Source: Lysobacterales bacterium (GTDB lineage: Bacteria > Pseudomonadota > Gammaproteobacteria > Xanthomonadales > Xanthomonadaceae). From it: 64,000 bases of DNA. The stretch spans positions 81,256 through 145,255 of the forward strand of contig JAGRJY010000178.1 in NCBI GenBank assembly GCA_020442465.1, given 5' to 3'. Shown here in pieces: positions 57,156 to 64,000 of this stretch (its first letter is position 1; each line of letters opens with the position of its first letter). A model generated the notes under the pieces. That model did not search any database. It was not told the origin of the DNA and was given only the letters and a program-made list of their open reading frames with translations. Position numbers and translations under genes: made by a program.

Positions 57156-57859
57156 TCTTCGCCGCCGGCCGCGGCGAACGCATGCGTCCACTGACCCTGC
57201 ACACGCCCAAGCCGCTTCTTGAAGCGGGCGGCAAGCCGCTGATCGTCTGGCACCTCGAGCGCCTTGCGCGCGTCGGCGTGTCTGACGTCGTCATCAACGT
57301 CGCGCACCTTGCCGAGCAGTTCCCGCGCGTCCTCGGTGACGGGAAGCGATGGAACCTGCGCATCCACTACTCCGACGAAGGCCCCGAGCCGCTCGAAACC
57401 GGCGGTGGCATGCTGCGCGCCCTACCGCTGCTCGGTGACGCACCGTTCGTGGTCGTCAACGGCGACGTGTACTGCGATGTGGACTTCGCCGCGCTGGCCC
57501 GGCAACCGGTCGACCTCGCCCATTTGGTGATGGTCGCCCCCCCCGCGTTCGCCCCACTCGGCGACTTCCATCTCGACGCTTCCGGTCAGCTGCATCGCGA
57601 GGGCGCCCCTCGACTCACCTATGCGGGCGTTGGGCTCTATCATCCTGGCCTGCTGCGCGAGTGGAAGACGCTCTTTCCCGAGCAGGCGCAGGCGGAGACA
57701 CCGCGCTTCAGGATCGCCCCGCTGCTCCAGCATGCCATGGACGCGGGGCGCGTCTCCGGCTTCGCGCATCACGGACGCTGGACCGATGTCGGCACGCCCG
57801 AGCGACTGCGCGCGCTCGACGAGTCGCTGCGCGCCGAGGCCTCCGCAGCCCGCCAGTGA
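57143..57859 (+). CDS. murU: N-acetylmuramate alpha-1-phosphate uridylyltransferase MurU
   Basis: 238-residue nucleotidyltransferase. The sequence [45 protein letters not shown] is the sugar nucleotidyltransferase signature (GxGxRMxPLT...PKPL), followed by [28 protein letters not shown] with the metal Asp. MurU turns MurNAc-1-phosphate and UTP into UDP-MurNAc. The GTG at 57143 lies inside amgK's end, 13 bp of overlap, in the order known from Pseudomonas. A longer frame upstream is in amgK. Confidence 0.88.
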   Translation: [238 protein letters not shown]

Positions 57860-57926
57860 CCTTCGGCGGTTGCACGGCGGGCCGCGGGTGCCAAGAATCC
57901 GGCCTTTCCCCGACCAGGTGCCCAGC

Positions 57927-60900
57927 ATGATCCGGACGTGCTCCGCCCACTCGCGTCTTGCCGCGCTCACCATGCTTCTGGGCAGCGGATGGCTCACCGC
58001 CGCCCACGCCACCGAAGGCTACTACCGCGATCCGGCCATCCACGGCGACACCGTCGTGTTCACCGCCGAGGGCGATCTCTGGCGCGTGCCGCTCAGCGGA
58101 GGCGTGGCGATGCGGCTGACCCGTCATCCGGGCGTCGAGAGTCAGGCCAGCATCTCCCCCGACGGCCAATGGATCGCCTTTGCGGCGTCCTACGATGGCG
58201 CGGAAGAGGTCTACGTGATGCCGACCACGGGCGGCCAGCCCACGCGCCTCAGCTTCGACCACGCGCGGGTCTGGGTACAGCCCTGGTCGCCCGACGGCAA
58301 GGTGGTCTACGCCACCGATGCGGGGCATGGACTCTGGAACGTGCGCAGTCTGCGCACGATCGATCCCGCGAGTGGCAAGCGCGAAGACATTCCCCTGGCG
58401 GACGCCAGCCAGGGGGTGATCGCGGACGACGGCTCCATCTGGTTCACCCGCATGGGACTGCACCTCAGCACCGACAACGCGATCGCCTACCAGGGCGGCG
58501 CGGCCGGGCGCATCTGGCACTACACACCCGGTTCCGATGAGGCGGCGCGTCTGGATCCACCCAGCGCCAGCTCCGACACCGACCCGATGTGGCATGCGGG
58601 CGAGGTCATCTTCGTCAGCAACGCCTCGGGACGCCCCGCACTGTGGACCATGCATGCCGATGGCAGCGCACGCACCCAGCTCACCCGACATGCCGAACTG
58701 TCGGTTTCCGACCCGTCCGAGCACAACGGTAACGTCGTCTACCAGTTCGGTGGCGACCTGCGCGTATTCCAGCTGGCGGATCGCTCCGATCGCCGCCTGC
58801 AGATCGATCTGGCATCCGACTTCGATCCGCGCCGGGAGCGCTGGATCGACAAGCCGCTGAGCTATTTCGAAGGCGTTGCCATCGACGGCAAGGGTCAACG
58901 CGCGGTGCTCAACGTACGCGGAGGCAGTGCGGTGTTCGGTCCCGAATCGATGCGCCGGGCGGTGTTGCCGGTGCCAGGCGACACGCGCTTGCGCGAGGCC
59001 GTGCTGAGCCACGACGGCAAACGCGTGTTCGCGATTGCCGCCAAGGGGCGCAGCGAGCGCATCGTCAGCATGGCCGCGAACGGCAGCGGCGACATGGCCC
59101 CGCTGGTCGAGCAGGCTGCCCCGCGCTGGAGCAAGCTGTTCCCCGCACCCGACGGCAAGCGCCTGGCAGTGACCGACTTCGACGGCAAGCTGCACCTGAT
59201 CGACATCGCTGCAAAATCCATCAAGGTGCTCGACCAGAGCGAGCTCGACGGCACCGAGCCCTACGCATCGCTGGCATGGTCTGCCGATGGCAGTCTGCTC
59301 GCCGTCGCCCGTGCTGACAGCGATCAACGTCGCCCGCAAATCCTGATGATCGACCCGGTCAGCGGGCGCAAGGCGGTGCTGACGAGCGACAAGTACAACA
59401 GTTTCGCGCCGGCCTTTTCGCCGGATGGCGCGTGGTTGTACTTCATTTCCCAGCGCCACTTCGCCGCCGAACCCTCCGCCCCCTGGGGCGACCGCAACAT
59501 GGGGCCGGCGTTTCCGCGCAAGGCCAAGCTCTACGCGATCGCGCTGCGTGAAGGTGCGCGCTTTCCGTTCGCGCCGCGGGACGAGCTCGCGCCCACCGAC
59601 GACAAGCCCGAAGGCAAGGACAGCAAGGACGGCAAGGACAAGTCGGCGAAGCCCAAACCCACCCACGCGGCCCAGGTCGTCTGGAACGGCATGGCCAGTC
59701 GCCTTTACGACGTACCGCTGCCCGCCGGACGCTACCAGGCGCTCGAACTCGACGACAAGCGCGTCTACTTCACCACCCGCGGCGACGAACCGGGCGCGCG
59801 CGGTCAGCTCAAGACGCTGTCGCTCGAGCCCAAGGCCAAACCCGAAGAATTCGCCAAGGATGTGGCCTACTTCGACCTCAGCGACGATGGCAAGCGCATC
59901 CTGCTGGTGCAGGGCAACGACCAGGGCGTCAGCGGCTTGCTGCTGCTCGATGCGGCAGCCAAGGCCCCGGCCGACCTGGCCAAGTCGAAGCTCGCCACTG
60001 ATGGGTGGCGCGTCGCGGTGACGCCCTACGAGGAGTGGCGTCAGCAGTTCTACGACGCCTGGCGCATGCACCGCATGTACGCCTTCGACCGCAACCTGCG
60101 CGGCATCGATTGGGACGCCATCGGTGTGCGCTACGCGGCCTGGCTGCCGCGCCTTACCGACCGGCACGAGCTGAACGACCTGTTGGGACGGATGACCAGC
60201 GAACTGGACATCCTGCACTCGCAAGTGCGCAGCACCGATCTGCCTTCCGACAGCGAGTCACCCAAGCCGGCGTCGCTCGGCGCGGTGTGGCGCGAAGATG
60301 CCACCGGTCTGTTCATCGAGCGCATCTACGCCGGCGAGCCCGAGCTGCCCGAGACTCTGCCGCCGCTCGCACGAGCAGGCGTGGATGCACGCGCCGGCGA
60401 CCGCGTGGTCGAGGTCAACGGCCGCGTCATCCGCGGCCAGGCCGACCTGGCGCGCGCGCTGAACCAGCAAGCTGGGCAGCAGGTGCTGCTCACCCTGCAG
60501 CGCGGCGCGGCCAAGTCGCACCACGTCATCGTGATCGCGGACGGCGCCGAGAAGGACGCTGCCTGGCGCTACGCCGACTGGATCGCAGCTCGGCAGACCC
60601 GCGTCGCGGATCGCGGGCAAGGTCGTATCGGCTACCTGCACCTGCGCGCGATGGGCGGCAACGACATCGCCACCTTTGCGCGCGAGTTCTACGCACAGAG
60701 CGATCGCGACGGGCTGATCATCGACGTGCGACGCAACCGCGGCGGCAACATCGACTCGTGGATCATCGAGAAGCTGATGCGCCGCGCGTGGGCGTTCTGG
60801 TCCGCCGAGAAAGGCGCGCCCTACTGGAACATGCAGAACGCGTTCCGCGGCCACCTGGTGGTGCTGACCGACGAGATGACCTATTCGGACGGCGAGACAT

Positions 60901-61256
60901 TCGCCGCCGGCATCAAGTCACTCGGCCTCGGCACGCTGATCGGCAAGCAGACCGCGGGCGCCGGCATCTGGTTGTCGGACCGCAACCGGCTCAGCGATGG
61001 CGGCATCGCCCGCATCGCCGAGTTCCCGCAGCATGCGCCGGATGGGCGCTGGCTGATCGAGGGGCGCGGTGTGTCGCCGGACATCGAAGTCGACAACCTG
61101 CCGCACGCGACGTTCCTCGGTGGCGATGCGCAGCTCGACGCCGCCATCGCCGAGCTGCAGCGAAAGATCGAGGCCGACCCGGTACCCGCGCTGCGTCCGG
61201 GCCCGATTACGCCAGTCGGCACGCCGGCGACGGATGCGCTGCCATTGTCGGACTAA
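57927..61256 (+). CDS. Tricorn-like S41 family peptidase with signal peptide
   Basis: 1109 residues. A signal peptide (RLAALTMLLGSGWLTAAHA) is followed by WD40-like beta-propeller repeats (PDGQWIAFAASYDGAEEVYVMPTTGG, SPDGAWLYFISQRHF and others) over about 30-700, a charged linker (EGKDSKDGKDKSAKPKP), a C1-like helical region, a PDZ domain (about 790-875; ARAGVDARAGDRVVEVNGRVI) and a C-terminal S41 domain with GRIGYLHLRAMGG, DVRRNRGGNIDSW and the nucleophile S987 in TYSDGETFAAG. The closest model is tricorn protease, which trims peptides; this one should be periplasmic. It is 67 bp after murU in the same direction. Confidence 0.9.
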   Translation: MIRTCSAHSRLAALTMLLGSGWLTAAHATEGYYRDPAIHGDTVVFTAEGDLWRVPLSGGVAMRLTRHPGVESQASISPDGQWIAFAASYDGAEEVYVMPTTGGQPTRLSFDHARVWVQPWSPDGKVVYATDAGHGLWNVRSLRTIDPASGKREDIPLADASQGVIADDGSIWFTRMGLHLSTDNAIAYQGGAAGRIWHYTPGSDEAARLDPPSASSDTDPMWHAGEVIFVSNASGRPALWTMHADGSARTQLTRHAELSVSDPSEHNGNVVYQFGGDLRVFQLADRSDRRLQIDLASDFDPRRERWIDKPLSYFEGVAIDGKGQRAVLNVRGGSAVFGPESMRRAVLPVPGDTRLREAVLSHDGKRVFAIAAKGRSERIVSMAANGSGDMAPLVEQAAPRWSKLFPAPDGKRLAVTDFDGKLHLIDIAAKSIKVLDQSELDGTEPYASLAWSADGSLLAVARADSDQRRPQILMIDPVSGRKAVLTSDKYNSFAPAFSPDGAWLYFISQRHFAAEPSAPWGDRNMGPAFPRKAKLYAIALREGARFPFAPRDELAPTDDKPEGKDSKDGKDKSAKPKPTHAAQVVWNGMASRLYDVPLPAGRYQALELDDKRVYFTTRGDEPGARGQLKTLSLEPKAKPEEFAKDVAYFDLSDDGKRILLVQGNDQGVSGLLLLDAAAKAPADLAKSKLATDGWRVAVTPYEEWRQQFYDAWRMHRMYAFDRNLRGIDWDAIGVRYAAWLPRLTDRHELNDLLGRMTSELDILHSQVRSTDLPSDSESPKPASLGAVWREDATGLFIERIYAGEPELPETLPPLARAGVDARAGDRVVEVNGRVIRGQADLARALNQQAGQQVLLTLQRGAAKSHHVIVIADGAEKDAAWRYADWIAARQTRVADRGQGRIGYLHLRAMGGNDIATFAREFYAQSDRDGLIIDVRRNRGGNIDSWIIEKLMRRAWAFWSAEKGAPYWNMQNAFRGHLVVLTDEMTYSDGETFAAGIKSLGLGTLIGKQTAGAGIWLSDRNRLSDGGIARIAEFPQHAPDGRWLIEGRGVSPDIEVDNLPHATFLGGDAQLDAAIAELQRKIEADPVPALRPGPITPVGTPATDALPLSD

Positions 61257-61291
61257 CCGGGCCTGCGCGAACCGGACTTCAGCTCAACCAG

Positions 61292-61326
61292 GAAAAAAGA
61301 ACGGCGCGCAGTGATGCGCGCCGTTC
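61292..61326 (-). terminator. Intrinsic terminator for the Bax inhibitor-1 family gene
   Basis: Perfect 12-bp stem GAACGGCGCGCA / TGCGCGCCGTTC around a GTGA loop. On the minus strand it is followed by TTTTTT, so it ends the transcript of the Bax inhibitor-1 family gene. On the plus strand no T-run follows. Confidence 0.88.
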
Positions 61327-61349
61327 GCATTTGCCATTTGAAGTCATGA

Positions 61350-62108
61350 TCAGTCGCGCGACTGCAGCTTCGACAGCAAGCGCAGGATCTCGAGGTACAG
61401 CCAGATCAGGGTGACCACGAGCGCGAACGCGCCGTACCACTCCATGTACTTCGGCGCGCCCTGCTCCACGCCACTTTCGATGAAATCGAAATCCAGCACC
61501 AGGTTCAGTGCCGCCACGATGACGACGAACACGCTGAAACCGATGCCGAGCATGCCGGAATCGTGGATGAAGCCCATGCCCTCGAAGCCGAGCAGGCGGG
61601 CGCCGATGTTGACCAGATACAGCAACATGATGCCGCCCGTGGCCGCCACCACGCCGAGCTTGAAGTTCTCGGTGACCGGAATCAGTCGCGAGCGGTAGGC
61701 GATCAGCAGCGCAGCCAGCACGCCGAAGGTCAGGCCGACGGCCTGCATCACGATGCCCGGAAAGCGCGCCTCGAACACCGCCGAGACGGCGCCGACGAAC
61801 AGCCCTTCGAGCAGCGCATACATCGGGCCGGTGTACATCGCCCACTGCTTCTTGAACGCGGTCACCAGCGCCAGCACGAGACCGCCGATCGCGCCGCCCC
61901 ACACATAGGGCATCAGCGCAGGAATGCTTTCGGGGCCCGTGTACAGGCGCCAGGTGTACATCGCGGAGATCAGGGTGAGTACCAGCAGGAACGCGGTCTT
62001 GTTGACCGTACCCTCGATGCTCATCGCCTCCGCAGAGCCGACGCTGACGTGGCCCGTGCCGACGTCAAGAAACGTGTTCTGGTTGAGGGCAGGATTGCCA
62101 CTACGCAT
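61350..62108 (-). CDS. Bax inhibitor-1 / YccA-YbhL family membrane protein
   Basis: 252 residues with about seven transmembrane segments. Family-like are MSIEGTVNKTAFLLVLTLISAMYTWRL, LPYVWGGAIGGLVLALVTAF-type segments, YALLEGLFVGAVSAVFEARFPGIVMQAVGLTFGVLAALLIAY and the late MEWYGAFALVVTLIWLYLEILRLLSKLQSRD, which is the usual BI-1 C-terminus. Members modulate membrane ion flux or protease FtsH; in this group the function is unknown. GAGGAG lies 7 nt before ATG 62108. Confidence 0.88.
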   Translation of the reverse strand: MRSGNPALNQNTFLDVGTGHVSVGSAEAMSIEGTVNKTAFLLVLTLISAMYTWRLYTGPESIPALMPYVWGGAIGGLVLALVTAFKKQWAMYTGPMYALLEGLFVGAVSAVFEARFPGIVMQAVGLTFGVLAALLIAYRSRLIPVTENFKLGVVAATGGIMLLYLVNIGARLLGFEGMGFIHDSGMLGIGFSVFVVIVAALNLVLDFDFIESGVEQGAPKYMEWYGAFALVVTLIWLYLEILRLLSKLQSRD

Positions 62109-62428
62109 GGATTCACTCCTCGGGCGGACGCCGATGGTTTGGAGTGCGAAGGTTAGCATTGGTTCCGTGACGTGAGGTCGGTCTGCCACGGCCCCGCCGT
62201 CCATCGCTGTGCCGAATGGGTGACCCGCAAGCGGCGCCATGCGCCGCCCCGCAGGCGGGACGATGCGGACGCGCAGATGCTACACACAATCCTTGCATAT
62301 CAATAGGTTATGCGCACATGCTCAGACCGGCTCGAATCGCCGGCTTGCGGCCCCGACGCAGCCCTGCTCGCTGGCCGGCCGCGCGGCGCCAGGCCCGTCC
62401 CGGCGTCGCGAACCGGGCCGCACAACAC
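62109..62428. other. Intergenic region between the Bax inhibitor-1 family gene and tag, with hairpins
   Basis: About 320 bp without a supported gene. A perfect 7-bp inverted repeat with a 3-nt loop, GCGGCGC-CAT-GCGCCGC at 62231-62247, is followed by a smaller CCCG-CAGG-CGGG hairpin. A slightly AT-rich patch (TTGCATATCAATAGGTTATG) lies near 62292-62311. No clear promoter was assigned. Confidence 0.35.
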
Positions 62429-63010
62429 TCAAGCCGGGGCCAGCGTCCCGACTGATGTCGCGCTTTCCCGGGGAAGCAGAAGGCCCGCTTTGGCGCGCGC
62501 CGCCCTCGCACGCGCGGCCACCGGGCAGGATTCGGCATGGGCATCCGGCAGGTAGCCGAGACTGGTCAGGAACTCGCGCACGATCTCGCCACCGGTGAAC
62601 TTGAAGGTCTGCTTGAACAGGCGCTTCCAGTCATCGAGATCAAGCGGATGATGGGCATCGAGCCAGCCGGCAAAACTCTCGTAGCCATCGTAGAAACTGA
62701 CCACCACGCGCGCATTGGTGATGGCGGCGTCCACCTTGAGCCGGTTGCGGATGACCCCGGGATCAGCCAGCAGACGTTCGCGGTCGCGATCACCGAACCA
62801 CGCCACCTTCATCGGGTCGAAACCGGCGTAGGCGCTGCGCAGACTGTCGCGCTTCTGCAGCATCAACCCCCAGCTCAATCCGGCCTGGTTGATTTCCAGC
62901 ATCAGGCGCTCGAACAGCACCGCGTCGTCGCGCTGGGGAAAGCCGTATTCCTCATCGTGGTAGCCACGATGGAGAGGGTGCTCCGCGGCGTACGCGCAGT
63001 AGCTGCTCAT
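62429..63010 (-). CDS. tag: DNA-3-methyladenine glycosylase I
   Basis: 193-residue base-excision repair enzyme that removes 3-methyladenine. The N-terminus MSSYCAYAAEHPLHRGYHDEEYGFP has the zinc-ligand Cys and the YHDEEWG-like motif, LFERLMLEINQAGLSWGLMLQKRDSLRSAY is the substrate pocket helix, and GYLPDAHAESCPV carries the later His and Cys zinc ligands. Family length about 185-195. ATG 63010 gives the usual start; ATG 63028 six codons earlier is also in frame. The C-terminal tail is a little longer (RAARAKAGLLLPRESATSVG). Confidence 0.93.
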   Translation of the reverse strand: MSSYCAYAAEHPLHRGYHDEEYGFPQRDDAVLFERLMLEINQAGLSWGLMLQKRDSLRSAYAGFDPMKVAWFGDRDRERLLADPGVIRNRLKVDAAITNARVVVSFYDGYESFAGWLDAHHPLDLDDWKRLFKQTFKFTGGEIVREFLTSLGYLPDAHAESCPVAARARAARAKAGLLLPRESATSVGTLAPA

Positions 63011-63213
63011 GGCCCGATCATCCGCCATGGCCGAGCACCTGCGCAATCCCCGCTCGCGCGCGCAGGGGAACCCCTCGGCCGGTGACGGGTTGGGGGATGG
63101 CCGGGCGTCTGACCGGGATGGGGCGGTGCTGGATGCCGAGATCGACCCACATGGAAGAACGCTGGCGGCGGTGCTTGTGCCTCGATGCCCGGGCACGAAT
63201 GGTCGGGCGGGTC
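63011..63213. other. Intergenic region between tag and the repeat array
   Basis: About 200 bp upstream of tag with no supported gene and no clear promoter. It grades into the degenerate left end of the tandem repeat array. Confidence 0.3.
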
Positions 63214-63962
63214 GTGCCTGTTCGGAGGCAAGGGCCACGGTTTTGGGTTCGGGGGTTTGCTTCTTCGATACGGCGGGACTGGCCGGTCGTACCTGCTTCA
63301 TGGCGGAGGCCTCGGCTTGGGGTCCGGGGCTTTGCTCTTGGCGGAGTGGCGGATCTCGCCGTTCGTACCTGCTTCAAAGCAAAAGCCCCGATTTGGAGTC
63401 CGGGGCTTTGCTTCTTTGGTACGGCGGGAGAGGCTGTTCGTACATGTACTTGGTACGGCGGGTCTCACCGGTCGTACCTGCTTCGAAGCAAAAGCCCCGG
63501 TTTTAGGGCCGGGGCTTTGCTTCTTCGGTACGGCGGGACAGGCTGTTCGTACCTGTACTTGGTACGGCGGGTCTCACCGGTCGTACCTGCTTCAAAGCAA
63601 AAGCCCCGGTTGGATGGCCGGGGCTTTGCTTGTTCGGTACAGCGGGTCTCACCGTTCGCAACTGTTTCACAGCAAGAGCCCCGGCTATTAGGCTTGAGGC
63701 TTTGCTTTTCTGGTACGGCGGGACAGGCTGTTCGTACATGTACTTGGTACGGCGGGTCTCACCGGTCGTACCTGCTTCAAAGCAAAAGCCCCGGTTGGAT
63801 GGCCGGGGCTTTGCTTCTTCGGTACGGCGGGAGAGGCTGTTCGTACCTGTACTTGGTACGGCGGGTCTCACCGGTCGTACCTGCTTCAAAGCAAAAGCCC
63901 CGGTCTTGGGGCCGGGGCTTTGCTTCTTCGGTACGACGGGTCTCACCGGTCGTACCTGTACT
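63214..63962. repeat. Tandem 75/109-bp hairpin repeat array adjoining tRNA-Thr
   Basis: Units beginning at TACCTGC-like positions 63290, 63366, 63475, 63584, 63659, 63769 and 63878, with a decayed unit near 63215; spacings are 75-76 or 109-110 bp. The long form is the short form plus a 34-bp insert. Each intact unit has a long GC-rich hairpin (AAGCAAAAGCCCCGG / CCGGGGCTTTGCTT) with a variable loop of 7-8 nt, then a GTACGGCGGG block. The long units also contain CGTACMTGTACTTGGT, where CGTACCTGTACTTGGT is identical to the last bases of the tRNA gene (ending in the complement of ACCA) plus its trailer. The units at 63584 and 63769 share the same loop, and decay increases away from the tRNA. Open frames across it are artefacts, since 109 is not a multiple of three. 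Confidence 0.9.
63889..63925 (-). terminator. Hairpin of the repeat unit nearest to tRNA-Thr
   Basis: 15-nt stem AAGCAAAAGCCCCGG / CCGGGGCTTTGCTT with one bulge and loop TCTTGGGG. Read in the tRNA direction it is followed by GCTTTTGCTTTGAAG, a weak U-tract, so it may terminate the tRNA transcript or shield its 3' end. Six further similar hairpins follow. Confidence 0.6.
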
Positions 63963-64000
63963 TGGTGCCGGAAATAGGAATCGAACCTACGACCTACGCA
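63963..64000 (-). tRNA. tRNA-Thr (3' part; rest beyond the window)
   Basis: On the minus strand the sequence ends in TTCCGGC-A-CCA with CCA encoded, preceded by a T-arm GTAGG-TTCGATT-CCTAT (5-bp stem, standard TTCGATT loop) and the variable loop AGGTC after the end of the anticodon stem. The text AAGGTCGTAGGTTCGA of E. coli tRNA-Thr(CGU) is nearly the same, so tRNA-Thr is the best guess. The anticodon and 5' half are off the right edge. The 3' acceptor strand implies a 5' end GCCGGAA. Confidence 0.8.

Noticed and set aside
57708..60224. 838-codon open frame on the minus strand
   Set aside because: Antisense to murU and the tricorn-like gene; it crosses their boundary without any motif.
63214..63962. 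CRISPR array
   Set aside because: Units are 75 or 109 bp and nearly identical throughout; there are no unique spacers of 30-40 bp and no cas genes.
63018..63977. Open frames across the repeat region on both strands
   Set aside because: They follow the repeat and change frame because 109 is not a multiple of three; translations are Gly/Arg/Val strings with no family resemblance.

Overview
The window looks like a chromosomal segment of a high-GC gammaproteobacterium of the Xanthomonadales/Lysobacterales type. That placement is inferred from gene families and order: a minus-strand porin-pstS-pstC-pstA-pstB-phoU block, queA-tgt-yajC-secD-secF, adjacent ubiH and a second ubiquinone hydroxylase, an AmgK/MurU cell-wall recycling pair, a Dps beside HrpA, and secreted proteins with a repeated C-terminal module often seen in this order. 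No phage, transposon, integrase, CRISPR array or rRNA operon was recognised. Both ends cut a gene: RapA lacks its start at the left edge, and a tRNA gene that reads as tRNA-Thr is cut at the right edge.

Layout. 1-6.2 kb: RapA, a DUF4166 protein and an orphan FtsX/MacB-type permease. 6.2-12.7 kb: YdeI-like protein, phosphopantetheinyl transferase, rhomboid protease, 2OG-Fe(II) oxygenase, a membrane-anchored SGNH hydrolase, a GNAT enzyme, an alkyltransferase-like DNA repair protein and two small conserved proteins. 12.7-18.5 kb: the Pho-regulated phosphate uptake block, with PhoB-type boxes before pstS and, less certainly, before the porin. 18.6-26 kb: CNNM/CorC-family protein, ExoD-like protein, AsnB, and a large secreted protein of unknown function with two tandem C-terminal domains. 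26-30 kb: a transmembrane GGDEF-EAL protein overlapping a PhnD-type periplasmic binding protein, itself overlapping trmJ; suhB is divergent. 31-36.5 kb: the queA-tgt-yajC-secD-secF operon, closed by a strong bidirectional terminator shared with suhB. 36.9-48.1 kb: class III aminotransferase, lipoprotein, acyl-CoA dehydrogenase, GNAT, HNH endonuclease, an unusual receiver-like protein, Dxs, PrmC, a membrane protein and a small secreted protein. 48.1-55 kb: HrpA, Dps and two ubiquinone hydroxylases. 55.2-63 kb: histone-deacetylase-like protein, AmgK, MurU, a tricorn-like protease, a Bax-inhibitor-1 family protein and DNA-3-methyladenine glycosylase I. 63.2-64 kb: a tandem array of 75/109-bp units, each with a GC-rich hairpin, lying directly downstream of the tRNA gene and carrying copies of its 3' end.

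Most of the content is housekeeping. The most unusual structures are the tRNA-linked hairpin repeat array at the right edge, the binding-protein/c-di-GMP enzyme pair at 26-29 kb, the large two-repeat secreted protein at 22.5-26 kb, and the receiver-like protein at 42.4-43.4 kb. Many very long antisense open frames are composition artefacts of high GC and were left out.
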